Assembly: GCA_045645985.1 (NCBI GenBank)
Contig: JAZRJV010000032.1
Coordinates: forward strand, 1 to 64,000
Reading direction: 5' to 3'
Source: RGIG9060 sp045645985
Lineage (GTDB): Bacteria > Spirochaetota > Spirochaetia > Treponematales > Treponemataceae
Length of the DNA: 64,000 bases
The stretch's first letter is position 1. Every line of letters starts with the position of its first letter. A program made the translations under genes and the position numbers. Shown here in pieces: positions 24,894 to 33,663 of this stretch. The notes beneath the pieces are model-generated. The model had not been told where the DNA came from and did not search any database. It worked only from the letters and a program-made list of their open reading frames with translations.

Positions 24894-25982
24894 TTAGTTT
24901 TCTTTTGCAAATTTATCCATGAAAGCGATTAAAGCTTTTACACCTTCAAGACTCATTGCGTTATAAATTGAAGCTCTCATTCCACCAACAAGACGATGCC
25001 CCGCAAGATTTACAAGTCCTGCTTTTGCAGCTTCTGCAACGAATTTTTTATTGATTTCAGTTGCTTTATCGCCATCATATTTTGTTAAGAAAGGAATATT
25101 CATAATTGAGCGACTTCCTTTTTCGGCAGTTGCGCGATAAAAATCGCTACTATCCAAGTAATCATAGAAAAGATTTGCTTTTTCGTAGTTGCGTTTTTTC
25201 ATTCCTTCTGCGCCACCATTATCTTTAATCCATTGTAAAACTTTTCCCATCATATAAATTGTGTAACATGGAGGTGTGTTGTACATAGAATCGTTATCGC
25301 TGTGGATTTTGTAACCTAACATTGTTGGAGTTCCAGCAATTGGTTCTTCTGGAATTAAATCTTCGCGAATAATTACAAGAGTAACTCCCGCTGGAGCAAG
25401 ATTTTTTTGAGCACCAGCATACAAAAGACCAAATTTAGAAACATCAAGTGGTTCAGAAAGAATACAACTTGAAATATCAGCTACCAATGGAATATCACCT
25501 GTTTCAGGGATGTATTCGTAGTGAGTTCCCATAATTGTATTGTTCAAAGTGATATGAACATAGTCGTAATCCCCAGTTACTTTTTCAACTTTTGGAATAT
25601 AAGAAAAGTTTTTATCATCTGAAGAAGCAATAACATCAACGCTAAGATATTTTTTTGCTTCTGCGATTGCTTTTTTTGACCAAACGCCAGTGTTGATATA
25701 TGCTGCTTTTCCATTCTTTTTAAGATTCATTGGAATCATTGCAAACTGAGTTGAAGCTCCACCTTGCAAAAAGAGAACTTTGTAATTTTCTGGAATATTC
25801 ATAAGTTCACGAATTAAACTTTCTGTTTCTGCAATAATTGGTTCGTAAGCTTTTGAACGATGGCTCATTTCCATAACAGACTGTCCTGTTCCATTGTAAT
25901 CCATCATTTCTGCTGCGGCTGATTTTAAAACTTCTTCTGGTAAACAAGAAGGTCCTGCTGAAAAGTTGTACACTCTACTCAT
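24894..25982 (-). CDS. serC: Phosphoserine aminotransferase
   Basis: The 362-residue class V aminotransferase converts 3-phosphohydroxypyruvate to phosphoserine. It begins with the classic RVYNFSAGPSCLP, has a FLQGGAS phosphate-binding loop, and carries the pyridoxal-phosphate Lys in YAGAQKNLAPAGV. The C-terminus has the expected LVGGMRASIYN. It is the middle gene of rex-serC-serA. Serine phosphatase (serB) is not seen in this window. Confidence 0.96.
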   Translation of the reverse strand: MSRVYNFSAGPSCLPEEVLKSAAAEMMDYNGTGQSVMEMSHRSKAYEPIIAETESLIRELMNIPENYKVLFLQGGASTQFAMIPMNLKKNGKAAYINTGVWSKKAIAEAKKYLSVDVIASSDDKNFSYIPKVEKVTGDYDYVHITLNNTIMGTHYEYIPETGDIPLVADISSCILSEPLDVSKFGLLYAGAQKNLAPAGVTLVIIREDLIPEEPIAGTPTMLGYKIHSDNDSMYNTPPCYTIYMMGKVLQWIKDNGGAEGMKKRNYEKANLFYDYLDSSDFYRATAEKGSRSIMNIPFLTKYDGDKATEINKKFVAEAAKAGLVNLAGHRLVGGMRASIYNAMSLEGVKALIAFMDKFAKEN

Positions 25983-26003
25983 TTTATCTTCCTTATAAAT
26001 AAA

Positions 26004-26645
26004 TTAAACTTTGGCTGATACTTTTTGAAGAGCATCAATTACCGAAATATTTTCTACACGAACTTGACCTTGTAAATTTATAAGTGCATTCGTGAAATTT
26101 ACAATTCCTTTTATGCCACATTCTGCTAATCGTTTTGCAGTTTTTGTTGCATCTTTTTCTGAAACAGCAAGAATAGCATAATCAATTTGTTCCCGCTGAA
26201 TTATTTTTTCTAGCATACTCATTGGATAAAGTGGAAAATGAGATTGCAAAACTTCAGTTCTATTCATACTAAAGTCAAATCCAGCTTTTATCACAAAAGT
26301 TGAAGAAGCAAAACCTTCAAAATTGATTAAAGCCGACCCCAAAGTTCCTAATCCAACAATACAACATTTTTTTTCTTCATCAGAAACAAAAAGTTTTGAT
26401 TTTATCGCCTCTTTTAATTCCTGAATGTTGTAGCCAGAACTTGAACCGCATTGAACTCCCAACAAAGAAATATCCCGTCGGATTGTATCCCGAGTCCAGC
26501 CAGTTCTGTGTTCAATAAGTGAAGAAGTTACTGTCTTTGGAATATCATCTTTTTTTGAAACTTTAGCTTCTTCTTCCAACTGTTCCAAAAGACTTACCAA
26601 TTTTATAAGCCTTTGAGAAGCTGGTTTAGAAATTCCGTTAGACAT
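26004..26645 (-). CDS. rex: Redox-sensing transcriptional repressor Rex
   Basis: The 213-residue protein has an N-terminal winged helix (SKPASQRLIKLVSLL, then WTRDTIRRDISLLG) and a C-terminal NAD(H)-binding Rossmann domain starting CCIVGLGTLGSA (about 94-104), ending with GIKGIVNFTNA. Rex leaves DNA when NADH is high. GGAGG precedes the ATG. Two perfect Rex-type operators lie upstream, one right behind the promoter, so it is autoregulated. It is the first gene of an operon with serC and serA, an uncommon partnership. Confidence 0.9.
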   Translation of the reverse strand: MSNGISKPASQRLIKLVSLLEQLEEEAKVSKKDDIPKTVTSSLIEHRTGWTRDTIRRDISLLGVQCGSSSGYNIQELKEAIKSKLFVSDEEKKCCIVGLGTLGSALINFEGFASSTFVIKAGFDFSMNRTEVLQSHFPLYPMSMLEKIIQREQIDYAILAVSEKDATKTAKRLAECGIKGIVNFTNALINLQGQVRVENISVIDALQKVSAKV

Positions 26646-26671
26646 TCATCCTCCAAAACACAACTTAATAA

Positions 26672-26689
26672 TTGTGAAATTTTTCACAA
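26672..26689. promoter_or_regulatory. Rex operator, promoter-proximal
   Basis: TTGTGAAATTTTTCACAA is a perfect match to the Bacillus-type Rex consensus TTGTGAANNNNTTCACAA. It sits just downstream of the predicted transcription start of rex. Confidence 0.85.
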
Positions 26690-26701
26690 TACCATATAAA
26701 T

Positions 26702-26730
26702 ATGATAAATTAACAGAATAAAATCGTCAA
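26702..26730 (-). promoter_or_regulatory. Promoter of rex-serC-serA
   Basis: TTGACG (26725-26730) and TATCAT (26702-26707) are 17 bases apart on the minus strand. The predicted start is near 26695, so the proximal Rex operator covers about +6 to +23. Confidence 0.65.
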
Positions 26731-26789
26731 GGAAAATAAAGTTTTTTAGAATGATTTTAATGATTTTTGCAAAAGTTTAGTCACTTTTC

Positions 26790-26807
26790 TTGTGAATTAT
26801 TTCACAA
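26790..26807. promoter_or_regulatory. Rex operator, distal
   Basis: TTGTGAATTATTTCACAA is a second perfect Rex consensus site, 118 bases upstream of the first and between the rhomboid stop and the rex promoter. No other gene start faces it, so looping with the proximal site is likely. Confidence 0.8.
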
Positions 26808-26840
26808 TACAAACAAAAGGATTTTAGCAAATATTTTTCA

Positions 26841-27428
26841 TTATCGCTTAGAATTTAAAGATAAAATTCCCACAAGAGAACCTACCAAAGCGCCTGCAAA
26901 ATGGCAAAATATCACCAAAGAATTAGAAGAAAAAATAGAAATGATTTCAGAAGCAAAATAGATTAAGGTTACAAGAATGTATGAAAAGGGCAAATCTTTT
27001 TTGTCGATTGAAGAATATAATAGAAGAATTAAAAGCAAACAAACAATTCCGCTTGTTCCAGCCATAGAAAAATTGCTAAAACAAACGCAAACAACCCCAG
27101 AAAAAATTACGCAAACAAAAATCAACAATGATAAAATTGATTTTCCAAAAACTTGTTCCACTTTTGGACACAAAAACAAAATGAAAATTAAATTTTTAGC
27201 AAGATTATTCCAATCTGAAAATCCCAATGGATAAAAAATCAACTTGAAATAATCAGCTAAAGATTTGAAATTAAAAGGATTTTGTCCTGTTGCACAAGTT
27301 GGACAAGAAAAAAAACTTTGCAATTCAGGACTTGTTTTTGATAAAATCCCTGATAAAAAACAGAAGAAAACCAAAATCAAAGTAATTGGAGAATCAAAAG
27401 TAATTTTTAAGTTTTTTCTTGTAGCCAT
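26841..27428 (-). CDS. Rhomboid-family intramembrane serine protease
   Basis: The 195-residue protein has about six hydrophobic segments. The catalytic Ser is about 126 in AGTSGIV and the His about 176 in CHFAGALVGS, the rhomboid dyad. Asn in the KNLIFILFLCPKVEQVFG segment corresponds to the conserved second membrane helix. It would cleave membrane proteins within the bilayer; the substrates are unknown. It lies 14 bases after xth and is probably co-transcribed. Confidence 0.85.
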   Translation of the reverse strand: MATRKNLKITFDSPITLILVFFCFLSGILSKTSPELQSFFSCPTCATGQNPFNFKSLADYFKLIFYPLGFSDWNNLAKNLIFILFLCPKVEQVFGKSILSLLIFVCVIFSGVVCVCFSNFSMAGTSGIVCLLLILLLYSSIDKKDLPFSYILVTLIYFASEIISIFSSNSLVIFCHFAGALVGSLVGILSLNSKR

Positions 27429-27442
27429 TCTTTCTAAAATTC

Positions 27443-28207
27443 CTATACATCAAGTTCAATTTTTACAGGACAATGATCTGAGCCCATAACATCAGATAAA
27501 ATTGTACTAGATTTTACCTTATCTACAAAACCTTCGTTCACACATTGATAATCAATCCGCCATCCGATGTTTTTTTCTCTTGCGTGAAATCGATAACTCC
27601 ACCAAGTATATTGTTGTGGTTCAGAACAAAACTTTCTAAAAACATCTACATATCCAGAACTGGTAAATTTATCCATCCATTCTCGTTCTTCTGGCAAATA
27701 TCCTGGATTTTTTTCGTTGGATTTAGGATTTGCCAAGTCGATAGGTTTATGAGCAATATTGTAATCACCACAAAGCACGATATTTTTTCCGTTTTTTACA
27801 AGATTATCACAATAAGCCAAAACTGAATCGCAAAAAGCTAATTTGTAATCTAATCTTGCTCCAGCATCTTGGCTATTTGGAAAATAAGCACTTATCACAA
27901 CTGTAGAACCAAAAGTACAAGCGATAAGACGACCTTCATCATCAAATCTATCATCGTTCATTATATCAACTGAATCTGGCTGAATTTTTGTATAAATTGC
28001 AGTTCCAGAATATCCAGCTTTTTTTGCACTAGAAAAATAAGATTTATATCCTAAAGGATTTAACAATTCTTCTGAAAGTTGACTTGGATTTGCCTTTGTT
28101 TCTTGAATACAAACTACATCAGCATTTGTATTTGTAAGCCATTCAACAAAACCTTTTTTTTCAACTGCACGAATTCCATTTACATTCCAAGAAATTATAT
28201 TTTTCAT
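27443..28207 (-). CDS. xth: Exodeoxyribonuclease III / AP endonuclease
   Basis: The 254-residue protein repairs abasic sites in DNA. Family motifs are ISWNVNGIRA, CIQETKA, YSGTAIYTK, GDYNIAH and the C-terminal MGSDHCPV with the catalytic Asp-His. The ATG at 28207 is chosen over a TTG six bases upstream because TAAAAT ends exactly six bases before it and no ribosome site exists. It is divergent from clpS. Confidence 0.93.
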   Translation of the reverse strand: MKNIISWNVNGIRAVEKKGFVEWLTNTNADVVCIQETKANPSQLSEELLNPLGYKSYFSSAKKAGYSGTAIYTKIQPDSVDIMNDDRFDDEGRLIACTFGSTVVISAYFPNSQDAGARLDYKLAFCDSVLAYCDNLVKNGKNIVLCGDYNIAHKPIDLANPKSNEKNPGYLPEEREWMDKFTSSGYVDVFRKFCSEPQQYTWWSYRFHAREKNIGWRIDYQCVNEGFVDKVKSSTILSDVMGSDHCPVKIELDV

Positions 28208-28213
28208 ACGCAA

Positions 28214-28246
28214 ATTTTACAATTTTTTTAAAAATATTGCTATAAT
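28214..28246. promoter_or_regulatory. Divergent xth/clpS promoter region
   Basis: On the minus strand TAAAAT (28214-28219) lies six bases before the xth ATG. On the plus strand TGCTATAAT (28238-28246) is an extended -10 for clpS, giving a start near 28252 and a leader of about 58 bases. Confidence 0.5.
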
Positions 28247-28309
28247 TATATGACAGGTTTGTTAATTTTGATTATTTTATAGATATAACTTTTTTAGGAG
28301 ATGTTAAAA

Positions 28310-28621
28310 ATGAGCATGGAAACACAAAATAAATCTAGCACAAATCTTGATTTAGAAGACGAAATTAAAGAACCTCCAATGTGCAAAGTGATTTTACTAA
28401 ACGACGATTTTACTACAAAAGAATTTGTTGTAGAAATTCTAATAACGCTTTTTAATAAATCTTCTTTAGAAGCAAATGAACTTATGGAAAAAATTCATAA
28501 AACTGGTTCTGCAATCGTTGGAATTTACACCTACGATATTGCAACTTCTTTAGCGCAACTTACAATAAAAAATGCACGAGCAAACGGATTTCCTTTGCGT
28601 TGCGTAGTTGAAGAAGAATAA
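28310..28621 (+). CDS. clpS: ClpS adaptor protein
   Basis: The 103-residue protein carries the ClpS core: PPMCKVILLNDDFTTKEFVVEIL and AHKTGSAIVGIYTYDIA-like region (here KIHKTGSAIVG). It binds destabilising N-terminal residues and hands proteins to ClpA. The ATG at 28310 is chosen because AGGAG ends directly at the upstream ATG (28301), leaving no room for that start. It heads the operon clpS-clpA-aat. Confidence 0.92.
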   Translation: MSMETQNKSSTNLDLEDEIKEPPMCKVILLNDDFTTKEFVVEILITLFNKSSLEANELMEKIHKTGSAIVGIYTYDIATSLAQLTIKNARANGFPLRCVVEEE

Positions 28622-28665
28622 TTTTTAAGAATTAAATCAAAGTTTATAAATTAAGGAAATTAAAT

Positions 28666-30969
28666 ATGAAATTAAATATAATATCAAATATTTATTTTGA
28701 TTCAGCGTTTGAATATGCAAAAGAAGAACATCATCAATTTATAACTCCAGAACACATTCTTTTTATCTTCCTTAAAGATTCAGGAATTAGAATGATTTTA
28801 GAAGAATGTGATGCCGATGTAGATTTACTATTCGAAATGCTAAAAGAATTTTTAGACACAAAAATTCCAAAAGTTGAAAATCCTAAACCCATGGAATCAG
28901 TGGGATTTGGTTCTCTCATAGAAAGATGTATTACTCATGCAATTTCGGCCGAAAAAAAAGAAATCGACCAAGCTGATGTTTTAATCAGCATTTTTGAAGA
29001 AGAAGGACACGCTTCGTTTTTTCTAAAAAAATTAGGGGTAACTCATCTTCGTTTAATAGAAGTAATTTCAAACTGCACATTCGAATATAAAACACTCGGT
29101 GAAAACGAACAAGAAGAAGATGATGATGAGAACTATGAAAATCCTTACGAATTATCTTTTGACGAAAATGATTCAAACTCAAATTCTTCAAAAGGATTTT
29201 TGGGTAGATTTACAAAAAATCTTACAGAAGAAGCCGCTTGTGGAAAATTAGAACCATTAGTTGGTCGCGACGAAGAACTTGAACGCACAATTCAAGTTTT
29301 GTGCCGAAGATTAAAAAACAATCCAATTCATGTTGGAGAAGCTGGAGTTGGAAAAACTGCAATCACAGAAGGATTGGCTCAAAAAATTGTAAAAAATGAA
29401 GTTCCGGAATTTTTAAGAGGTTACTCAATTTATTCTTTGGATATGGGTTCACTTTTAGCGGGAACTAGCCACCGAGGCGCTTTTGAAGAACGATTCAAGC
29501 AAATAATTAAGCATCTTGAAAAAGAAGAAAATGTTATCCTTTTTATCGATGAAATTCACATGATAATTGGAGCAGGTTCTAGTGGCGAAGGTCATATCGA
29601 TGCATCAAGTTTGCTAAAACCGATTTTAACTTCTGGAAAAATCCGATGTATCGGAGCTACAACTCACAAAGAATACGCAAAAACTTTTGAAAAACATCGC
29701 GACTTAGAACGACGATTTCAAAAAATCAACATTGACGAACCAAGCGTAAAAGACACAATCGAAATTTTAACAGGACTGTTACCTCGCTACGAAGAATATC
29801 ACAATGTAAAATACACAGAAAAAGCAATTCAAGAAGCAGTAAAACTTTCTGTAAAATTTTTAACTGAACGAAAACTTCCAGACAAAGCCATCGATGTAAT
29901 TGACGAAGCAGGAAGTTTTGCAAAATTGCATAAAGAAGAATTTTCTCAACAAGATGATAAAACCATAATTGATGAATTTACCATCCAAAAAATAATTGCT
30001 AAAATGGCAAAAATTCCAGAAAAAACTGTTTCTGCAACAGAAATTGACAAACTAAAAAATCTTGAAACAGAACTAAAATCAAAAATCTTTGCGCAAGATA
30101 AAGCAATCGAAGCAGTTTGTAAAGCAGTAAAAAAATCCCGAGCAGGTTTTAGAAATCCAGAAAAACCAATCGCAAGTTTTTTGTTTGCAGGTCCTACCGG
30201 CGTTGGAAAAACTGAACTTGCAAAAATTCTTGCACAAAATTTGGATTCACAACTTTTACGATTTGATATGAGTGAATATCAAGAAAAACACACCGTAAGC
30301 CGATTGATTGGTTCTCCACCAGGTTATGTTGGATTTGAAGACGGTGGACTTTTAACAGATGCAGTTCGCAAAAATCCAAGCGCAGTAGTTTTATTGGACG
30401 AAATTGAAAAAGCAAATTCTGATATTTACAATCTTCTTTTGCAAATTATGGACTACGGATTTTTAACTGATAACCAAGGCAAAAAAGCAGATTTTAGAAA
30501 TACAATTATCATAATGACAAGCAACGCGGGAGCCAGTGAAATTGGAAAATCACAAATTGGTTTTGGCGACAATATTACAACAGAATCCGTAATTGATGAA
30601 GCAGTTGCAAAAATCTTTACTCCAGAATTTAGAAATCGATTGGACGCTGTAATTCATTTTGCACATCTTGAAAAATCTGACATTCTAAATGTTGTAAAAA
30701 AAGAATTATCACTATTGCAAAGTCAATTACAAGAAAAAAATGTAACTTTAGAATATTCAGCTGAAGTTGTAGATTTTTTAGCAGAAAAAGGATATTCAAA
30801 AGAATTTGGAGCAAGAAATATTGCACGAACTGTAGAAGAATTTATCAGCAGTCAACTTGTTGATGAAGTTTTATTTGGCAAATTATCAAAAGGAGGCAAA
30901 GTAACTTGCCATATCGATAAATCAAATTCAGATTTACACGATATAAAGTTCAATTATGAGAAGCAATAA
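28666..30969 (+). CDS. clpA: ATP-dependent Clp protease ATP-binding subunit ClpA
   Basis: The 767-residue AAA+ unfoldase has an N-terminal ClpS-binding domain, an acidic linker (about 145-175), and two ATPase modules. Walker A motifs are GEAGVGKT and GPTGVGKT, with Walker B FIDEIHMIIGAG and LLDEIEKA. An IGF tripeptide in SQIGFGD is the expected ClpP-docking loop. It feeds N-degron substrates to ClpP, which is not encoded here. AAGG precedes the ATG. It overlaps aat by 14 bases. Confidence 0.94.
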   Translation: MKLNIISNIYFDSAFEYAKEEHHQFITPEHILFIFLKDSGIRMILEECDADVDLLFEMLKEFLDTKIPKVENPKPMESVGFGSLIERCITHAISAEKKEIDQADVLISIFEEEGHASFFLKKLGVTHLRLIEVISNCTFEYKTLGENEQEEDDDENYENPYELSFDENDSNSNSSKGFLGRFTKNLTEEAACGKLEPLVGRDEELERTIQVLCRRLKNNPIHVGEAGVGKTAITEGLAQKIVKNEVPEFLRGYSIYSLDMGSLLAGTSHRGAFEERFKQIIKHLEKEENVILFIDEIHMIIGAGSSGEGHIDASSLLKPILTSGKIRCIGATTHKEYAKTFEKHRDLERRFQKINIDEPSVKDTIEILTGLLPRYEEYHNVKYTEKAIQEAVKLSVKFLTERKLPDKAIDVIDEAGSFAKLHKEEFSQQDDKTIIDEFTIQKIIAKMAKIPEKTVSATEIDKLKNLETELKSKIFAQDKAIEAVCKAVKKSRAGFRNPEKPIASFLFAGPTGVGKTELAKILAQNLDSQLLRFDMSEYQEKHTVSRLIGSPPGYVGFEDGGLLTDAVRKNPSAVVLLDEIEKANSDIYNLLLQIMDYGFLTDNQGKKADFRNTIIIMTSNAGASEIGKSQIGFGDNITTESVIDEAVAKIFTPEFRNRLDAVIHFAHLEKSDILNVVKKELSLLQSQLQEKNVTLEYSAEVVDFLAEKGYSKEFGARNIARTVEEFISSQLVDEVLFGKLSKGGKVTCHIDKSNSDLHDIKFNYEKQ

Positions 30970-31699
30970 ATCATGGTACACACATTTTCCCTATCTCACT
31001 ATTGATGAATATTTTGAATTTCCTCCTTATCAAAAAGATTTTAACGGCATTATTTCAACTGGAGGCAATCTTTCACCGGGAATGTTGATATCGGCCTATC
31101 TTCAAGGTATTTTTCCATGGTACGGAAAAGACGAGCCAATTTTGTGGTGGAGCCCAGACCCAAGATTTGTACTTTATCCAGAAGAATTGCACATCCCTAA
31201 AAGTTTGCAGAAATTCATCAAGCGAAACGAAAAACTTTTATTGCAAGATGATAAAAACGCATTTTATTACACTACAGATTGTGCCTTTGAACAAGTAATT
31301 CAAAACTGCTCATGTATAGAACGCAAAGACCAAGATGGAACTTGGATTACCCCAGAAGTAATCGAAGGTTACTGTGAATTACACAATCTTGGATTTGCCC
31401 ACTCTTACGAAACTTGGCAAAACGGAAAATTAGTTGGTGGATTTTACGGTGTTGAAATTGGAAAAATCTTTTTTGGAGAATCAATGTTTTCACTTGTTCC
31501 AGAAGCAAGTAAAACAGCCTTTGTAAGATTTGTAAAAGATTTTGACGCTCGTGGAGGAAAACTTATTGATTCCCAAGTTTACACAGATAATCTTGCCAGA
31601 TTTGGTGCAAAAAATATATCAAGACAAGCATTTTTAAGATTAGAAAAAAAATATCTAAGAGATGATAGATTAAAATATTTCCAAAACTACGAAAATTGA
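30956..31699 (+). CDS. aat: Leucyl/phenylalanyl-tRNA--protein transferase
   Basis: The 247-residue enzyme adds Leu or Phe to proteins with basic N-termini, making N-degrons for ClpS-ClpA. Signature segments are STGGNLSPGMLISAYLQGIF, GIFPWY, WWSPDPRFVL, VEIGKIFFGESMFS and DSQVYTDNLARFGA. It begins inside the end of clpA, which implies translational coupling. All three genes of the bacterial N-degron route are thus in one operon. Confidence 0.95.
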   Translation: MRSNKSWYTHFPYLTIDEYFEFPPYQKDFNGIISTGGNLSPGMLISAYLQGIFPWYGKDEPILWWSPDPRFVLYPEELHIPKSLQKFIKRNEKLLLQDDKNAFYYTTDCAFEQVIQNCSCIERKDQDGTWITPEVIEGYCELHNLGFAHSYETWQNGKLVGGFYGVEIGKIFFGESMFSLVPEASKTAFVRFVKDFDARGGKLIDSQVYTDNLARFGAKNISRQAFLRLEKKYLRDDRLKYFQNYEN

Positions 31700-31729
31700 T
31701 AATAAAAACAAAAATGAAAGTAAAAAAAC

Positions 31730-31759
31730 TTGACATATCATTAGTATTTTTGTTAAAAT
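31730..31759 (+). promoter_or_regulatory. Promoter of tRNA-Ala
   Basis: TTGACA (31730-31735) is a perfect -35 box and TAAAAT (31754-31759) follows after 18 bases. The predicted start is near 31766, six bases before the mature tRNA. Confidence 0.75.
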
Positions 31760-31771
31760 TTTCTTGGATTT

Positions 31772-31845
31772 GGGGGTGTAGCTCACCTGGCTAGAGCGTT
31801 TGAATGGCATTCAAAAGGTAGTCGGTTCGAGTCCGATCATCTCCA
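31772..31845 (+). tRNA. tRNA-Ala (anticodon GGC)
   Basis: The 74-nt sequence folds as a cloverleaf. It has a seven-base acceptor stem, D arm GCTC/GAGC, anticodon stem TTTGA/TCAAA with loop ATGGCAT, and T arm GTCGG-TTCGAGT-CCGAT. The anticodon GGC reads GCC and GCU alanine codons. A G3-U70 wobble pair, the alanine identity element, is present. The 3' CCA is not encoded; the gene ends at discriminator A followed by CTG. It has its own promoter and terminator. Confidence 0.93.
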
Positions 31846-31851
31846 CTGTGA

Positions 31852-31882
31852 GCAACCTTGTTATGAGGTTGCTTTTTTTTTT
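31852..31882 (+). terminator. Terminator of tRNA-Ala
   Basis: GCAACCT (31852-31858) pairs with AGGTTGC (31866-31872), followed by ten T residues. It begins six bases after the tRNA. Confidence 0.92.
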
Positions 31883-31901
31883 ACCCAAAGGACAATCGAA
31901 A

Positions 31902-33626
31902 ATGGAATTATCTGCAATTTATCATGATATAACTAAAAAATATTGTTTTGCCACAGAAAAAGGCAAAATCCTATTCCGAATAAAAACAAAAAAAAATGAT
32001 ATATCCAAAATTGTTTTGCACCACAAAGATAAATATATTCCATTAAAATTTGTTGATACCCGTGGCAAAGTTGAAATGGAAAAAGTTGCTTGCGACGGAA
32101 GAAACGATTATTTTGAAGCGATTTTAAATATCGATGTAATTTGCCTACGATACTTTTTTGAGCTCACCGATTTTAATGGCGAAACTATTTTTTATGGAAA
32201 TCACGAATTTTTTTCAGAAATAACAGAAGACAACGATTTTATGTTTGATTGTCCGCAAAATTTAAAAGAAGAAGAAATCTTTGAAATTCCACAGTGGGCA
32301 AAAAATAAAGTTGTTTATCAAATTTTTCCATCAAGATTTGCTACAACACAAGAAATTCCAGAAGAAGAATGGTACAAAGCACCAATTTCATTCAAAGATA
32401 ATTTGAAAGGAAACTTACAAGGAATTATCAATCAACTTCCACACATAAAAGAACTTGGAATTGAAGTAATTTATATGACGCCACTTTTTCAGTCGGATTC
32501 TTGCCACAAATACGATACAATTGATTATTACAAAATCGATGAATCTTTTGGAACAGAACAAGATTTAAAAGAATTAGTTGAAAAAGCTCACAGCATGGAA
32601 ATCAAAGTTATTCTTGATGGAGTTTTCAATCATTCTTCGCCAAAGTTTTTTGCATTTGAAGATGTTAAGAAAAACGAAGAAAAATCAAAATATTTAGATT
32701 GGTATTTTATTGAAGGTTTCCCGTTAAAATTCAAATGGGGAGAAAAACCTAACTTCAAAAGTTTTGCATATTTTGGTGGAATGCCAAAACTCAATTTAAG
32801 AAATCCAGAAGTTGCCGATTATTTTTGCCAAGTGGGAAAATACTGGATAGAAAAATGTGATATCGACGGCTGGAGACTTGATGTTGCTGACGAAATCAGT
32901 CATTCATTTTGGAAAAAATTTAGAACAGAAATAAAATCTGTAAAACCTGACGCTTTTATCGTTGGTGAAATTTGGCATTTTGCAGGAGATTTTCTTGAAG
33001 GCGACGAATGGGATAGCGTTATGAATTATCCATTCCGAAATGCTGTAAAAGAATTTGTTGCAAATGAAAAAATTTCAGCTTCTGAGTTTTTAGAAAAATT
33101 GGATTTTTTGCGTGGAAGATTGAACAACAAAGTTCTTTCTGTTTTGCTAAACTTAATCGGAAGCCACGACACACCACGATTTTTGCACATCTGTAATGAA
33201 AATAAGAATAAGCAAAAATTAGCAGTAGCAATTCAACTTTTATTTCCAGGAATGCCAATGATTTATTATGGCGATGAATTTGCAATGACTGGCGCTCACG
33301 ACCCAGATTGCAGACGGGGAATGGTTTGGAAAGAAGAAATGCAAGACAAAAATATGTTTGAATGGTACAAAAATTTAATCAAGATTAGAAAATCTTATCC
33401 TTGTATCACAGAAGGAAAAACCGTTTATTCATTTACAGATGATGAAAACGCAATTATCATTCTTACAAAAGAACTTGATGGCAAAAAAATCACTTTAATT
33501 TTCCATGGAAAAGAAGGTGAAGTTGAAATTTCAGAATTTTCAAAATTTGAAGGAAAAAATCTTTTAACACAGACTGAATTTTCTGGAAAAATAAAATCCT
33601 TTGAAGCAGTTGTTTTAGAATCATAA
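31902..33626 (+). CDS. GH13 alpha-amylase family enzyme, neopullulanase/cyclomaltodextrinase type
   Basis: The 574-residue protein has an N-terminal CBM34-like region (about 1-110) and a GH13 barrel. Catalytic regions are VILDGVFNHSS, DGWRLDVADEIS (nucleophile Asp), FIVGEIWH (acid/base Glu) and LIGSHDTPRFL. No signal peptide is seen, so it acts on imported malto-oligosaccharides or cyclodextrins in the cytoplasm, alongside GlgP and GlgX. The start is the ATG at 31902, preceded by AAAGGA. A longer frame would begin inside the tRNA gene. Confidence 0.9.
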   Translation: MELSAIYHDITKKYCFATEKGKILFRIKTKKNDISKIVLHHKDKYIPLKFVDTRGKVEMEKVACDGRNDYFEAILNIDVICLRYFFELTDFNGETIFYGNHEFFSEITEDNDFMFDCPQNLKEEEIFEIPQWAKNKVVYQIFPSRFATTQEIPEEEWYKAPISFKDNLKGNLQGIINQLPHIKELGIEVIYMTPLFQSDSCHKYDTIDYYKIDESFGTEQDLKELVEKAHSMEIKVILDGVFNHSSPKFFAFEDVKKNEEKSKYLDWYFIEGFPLKFKWGEKPNFKSFAYFGGMPKLNLRNPEVADYFCQVGKYWIEKCDIDGWRLDVADEISHSFWKKFRTEIKSVKPDAFIVGEIWHFAGDFLEGDEWDSVMNYPFRNAVKEFVANEKISASEFLEKLDFLRGRLNNKVLSVLLNLIGSHDTPRFLHICNENKNKQKLAVAIQLLFPGMPMIYYGDEFAMTGAHDPDCRRGMVWKEEMQDKNMFEWYKNLIKIRKSYPCITEGKTVYSFTDDENAIIILTKELDGKKITLIFHGKEGEVEISEFSKFEGKNLLTQTEFSGKIKSFEAVVLES

Positions 33627-33663
33627 AAAATTAAACAAATAATAATTTGGAGTAAAAAAAATT

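Noticed and set aside
26977..27234. 85-codon plus-strand frame opposite the rhomboid gene
   Set aside because: It is a shadow of a clear rhomboid protease gene and has no promoter or ribosome site.
31800..31901. N-terminal extension of the amylase frame into the tRNA gene
   Set aside because: The extension would start inside tRNA-Ala and cross its terminator. AAAGGA and ATG at 31902 give a proper start.
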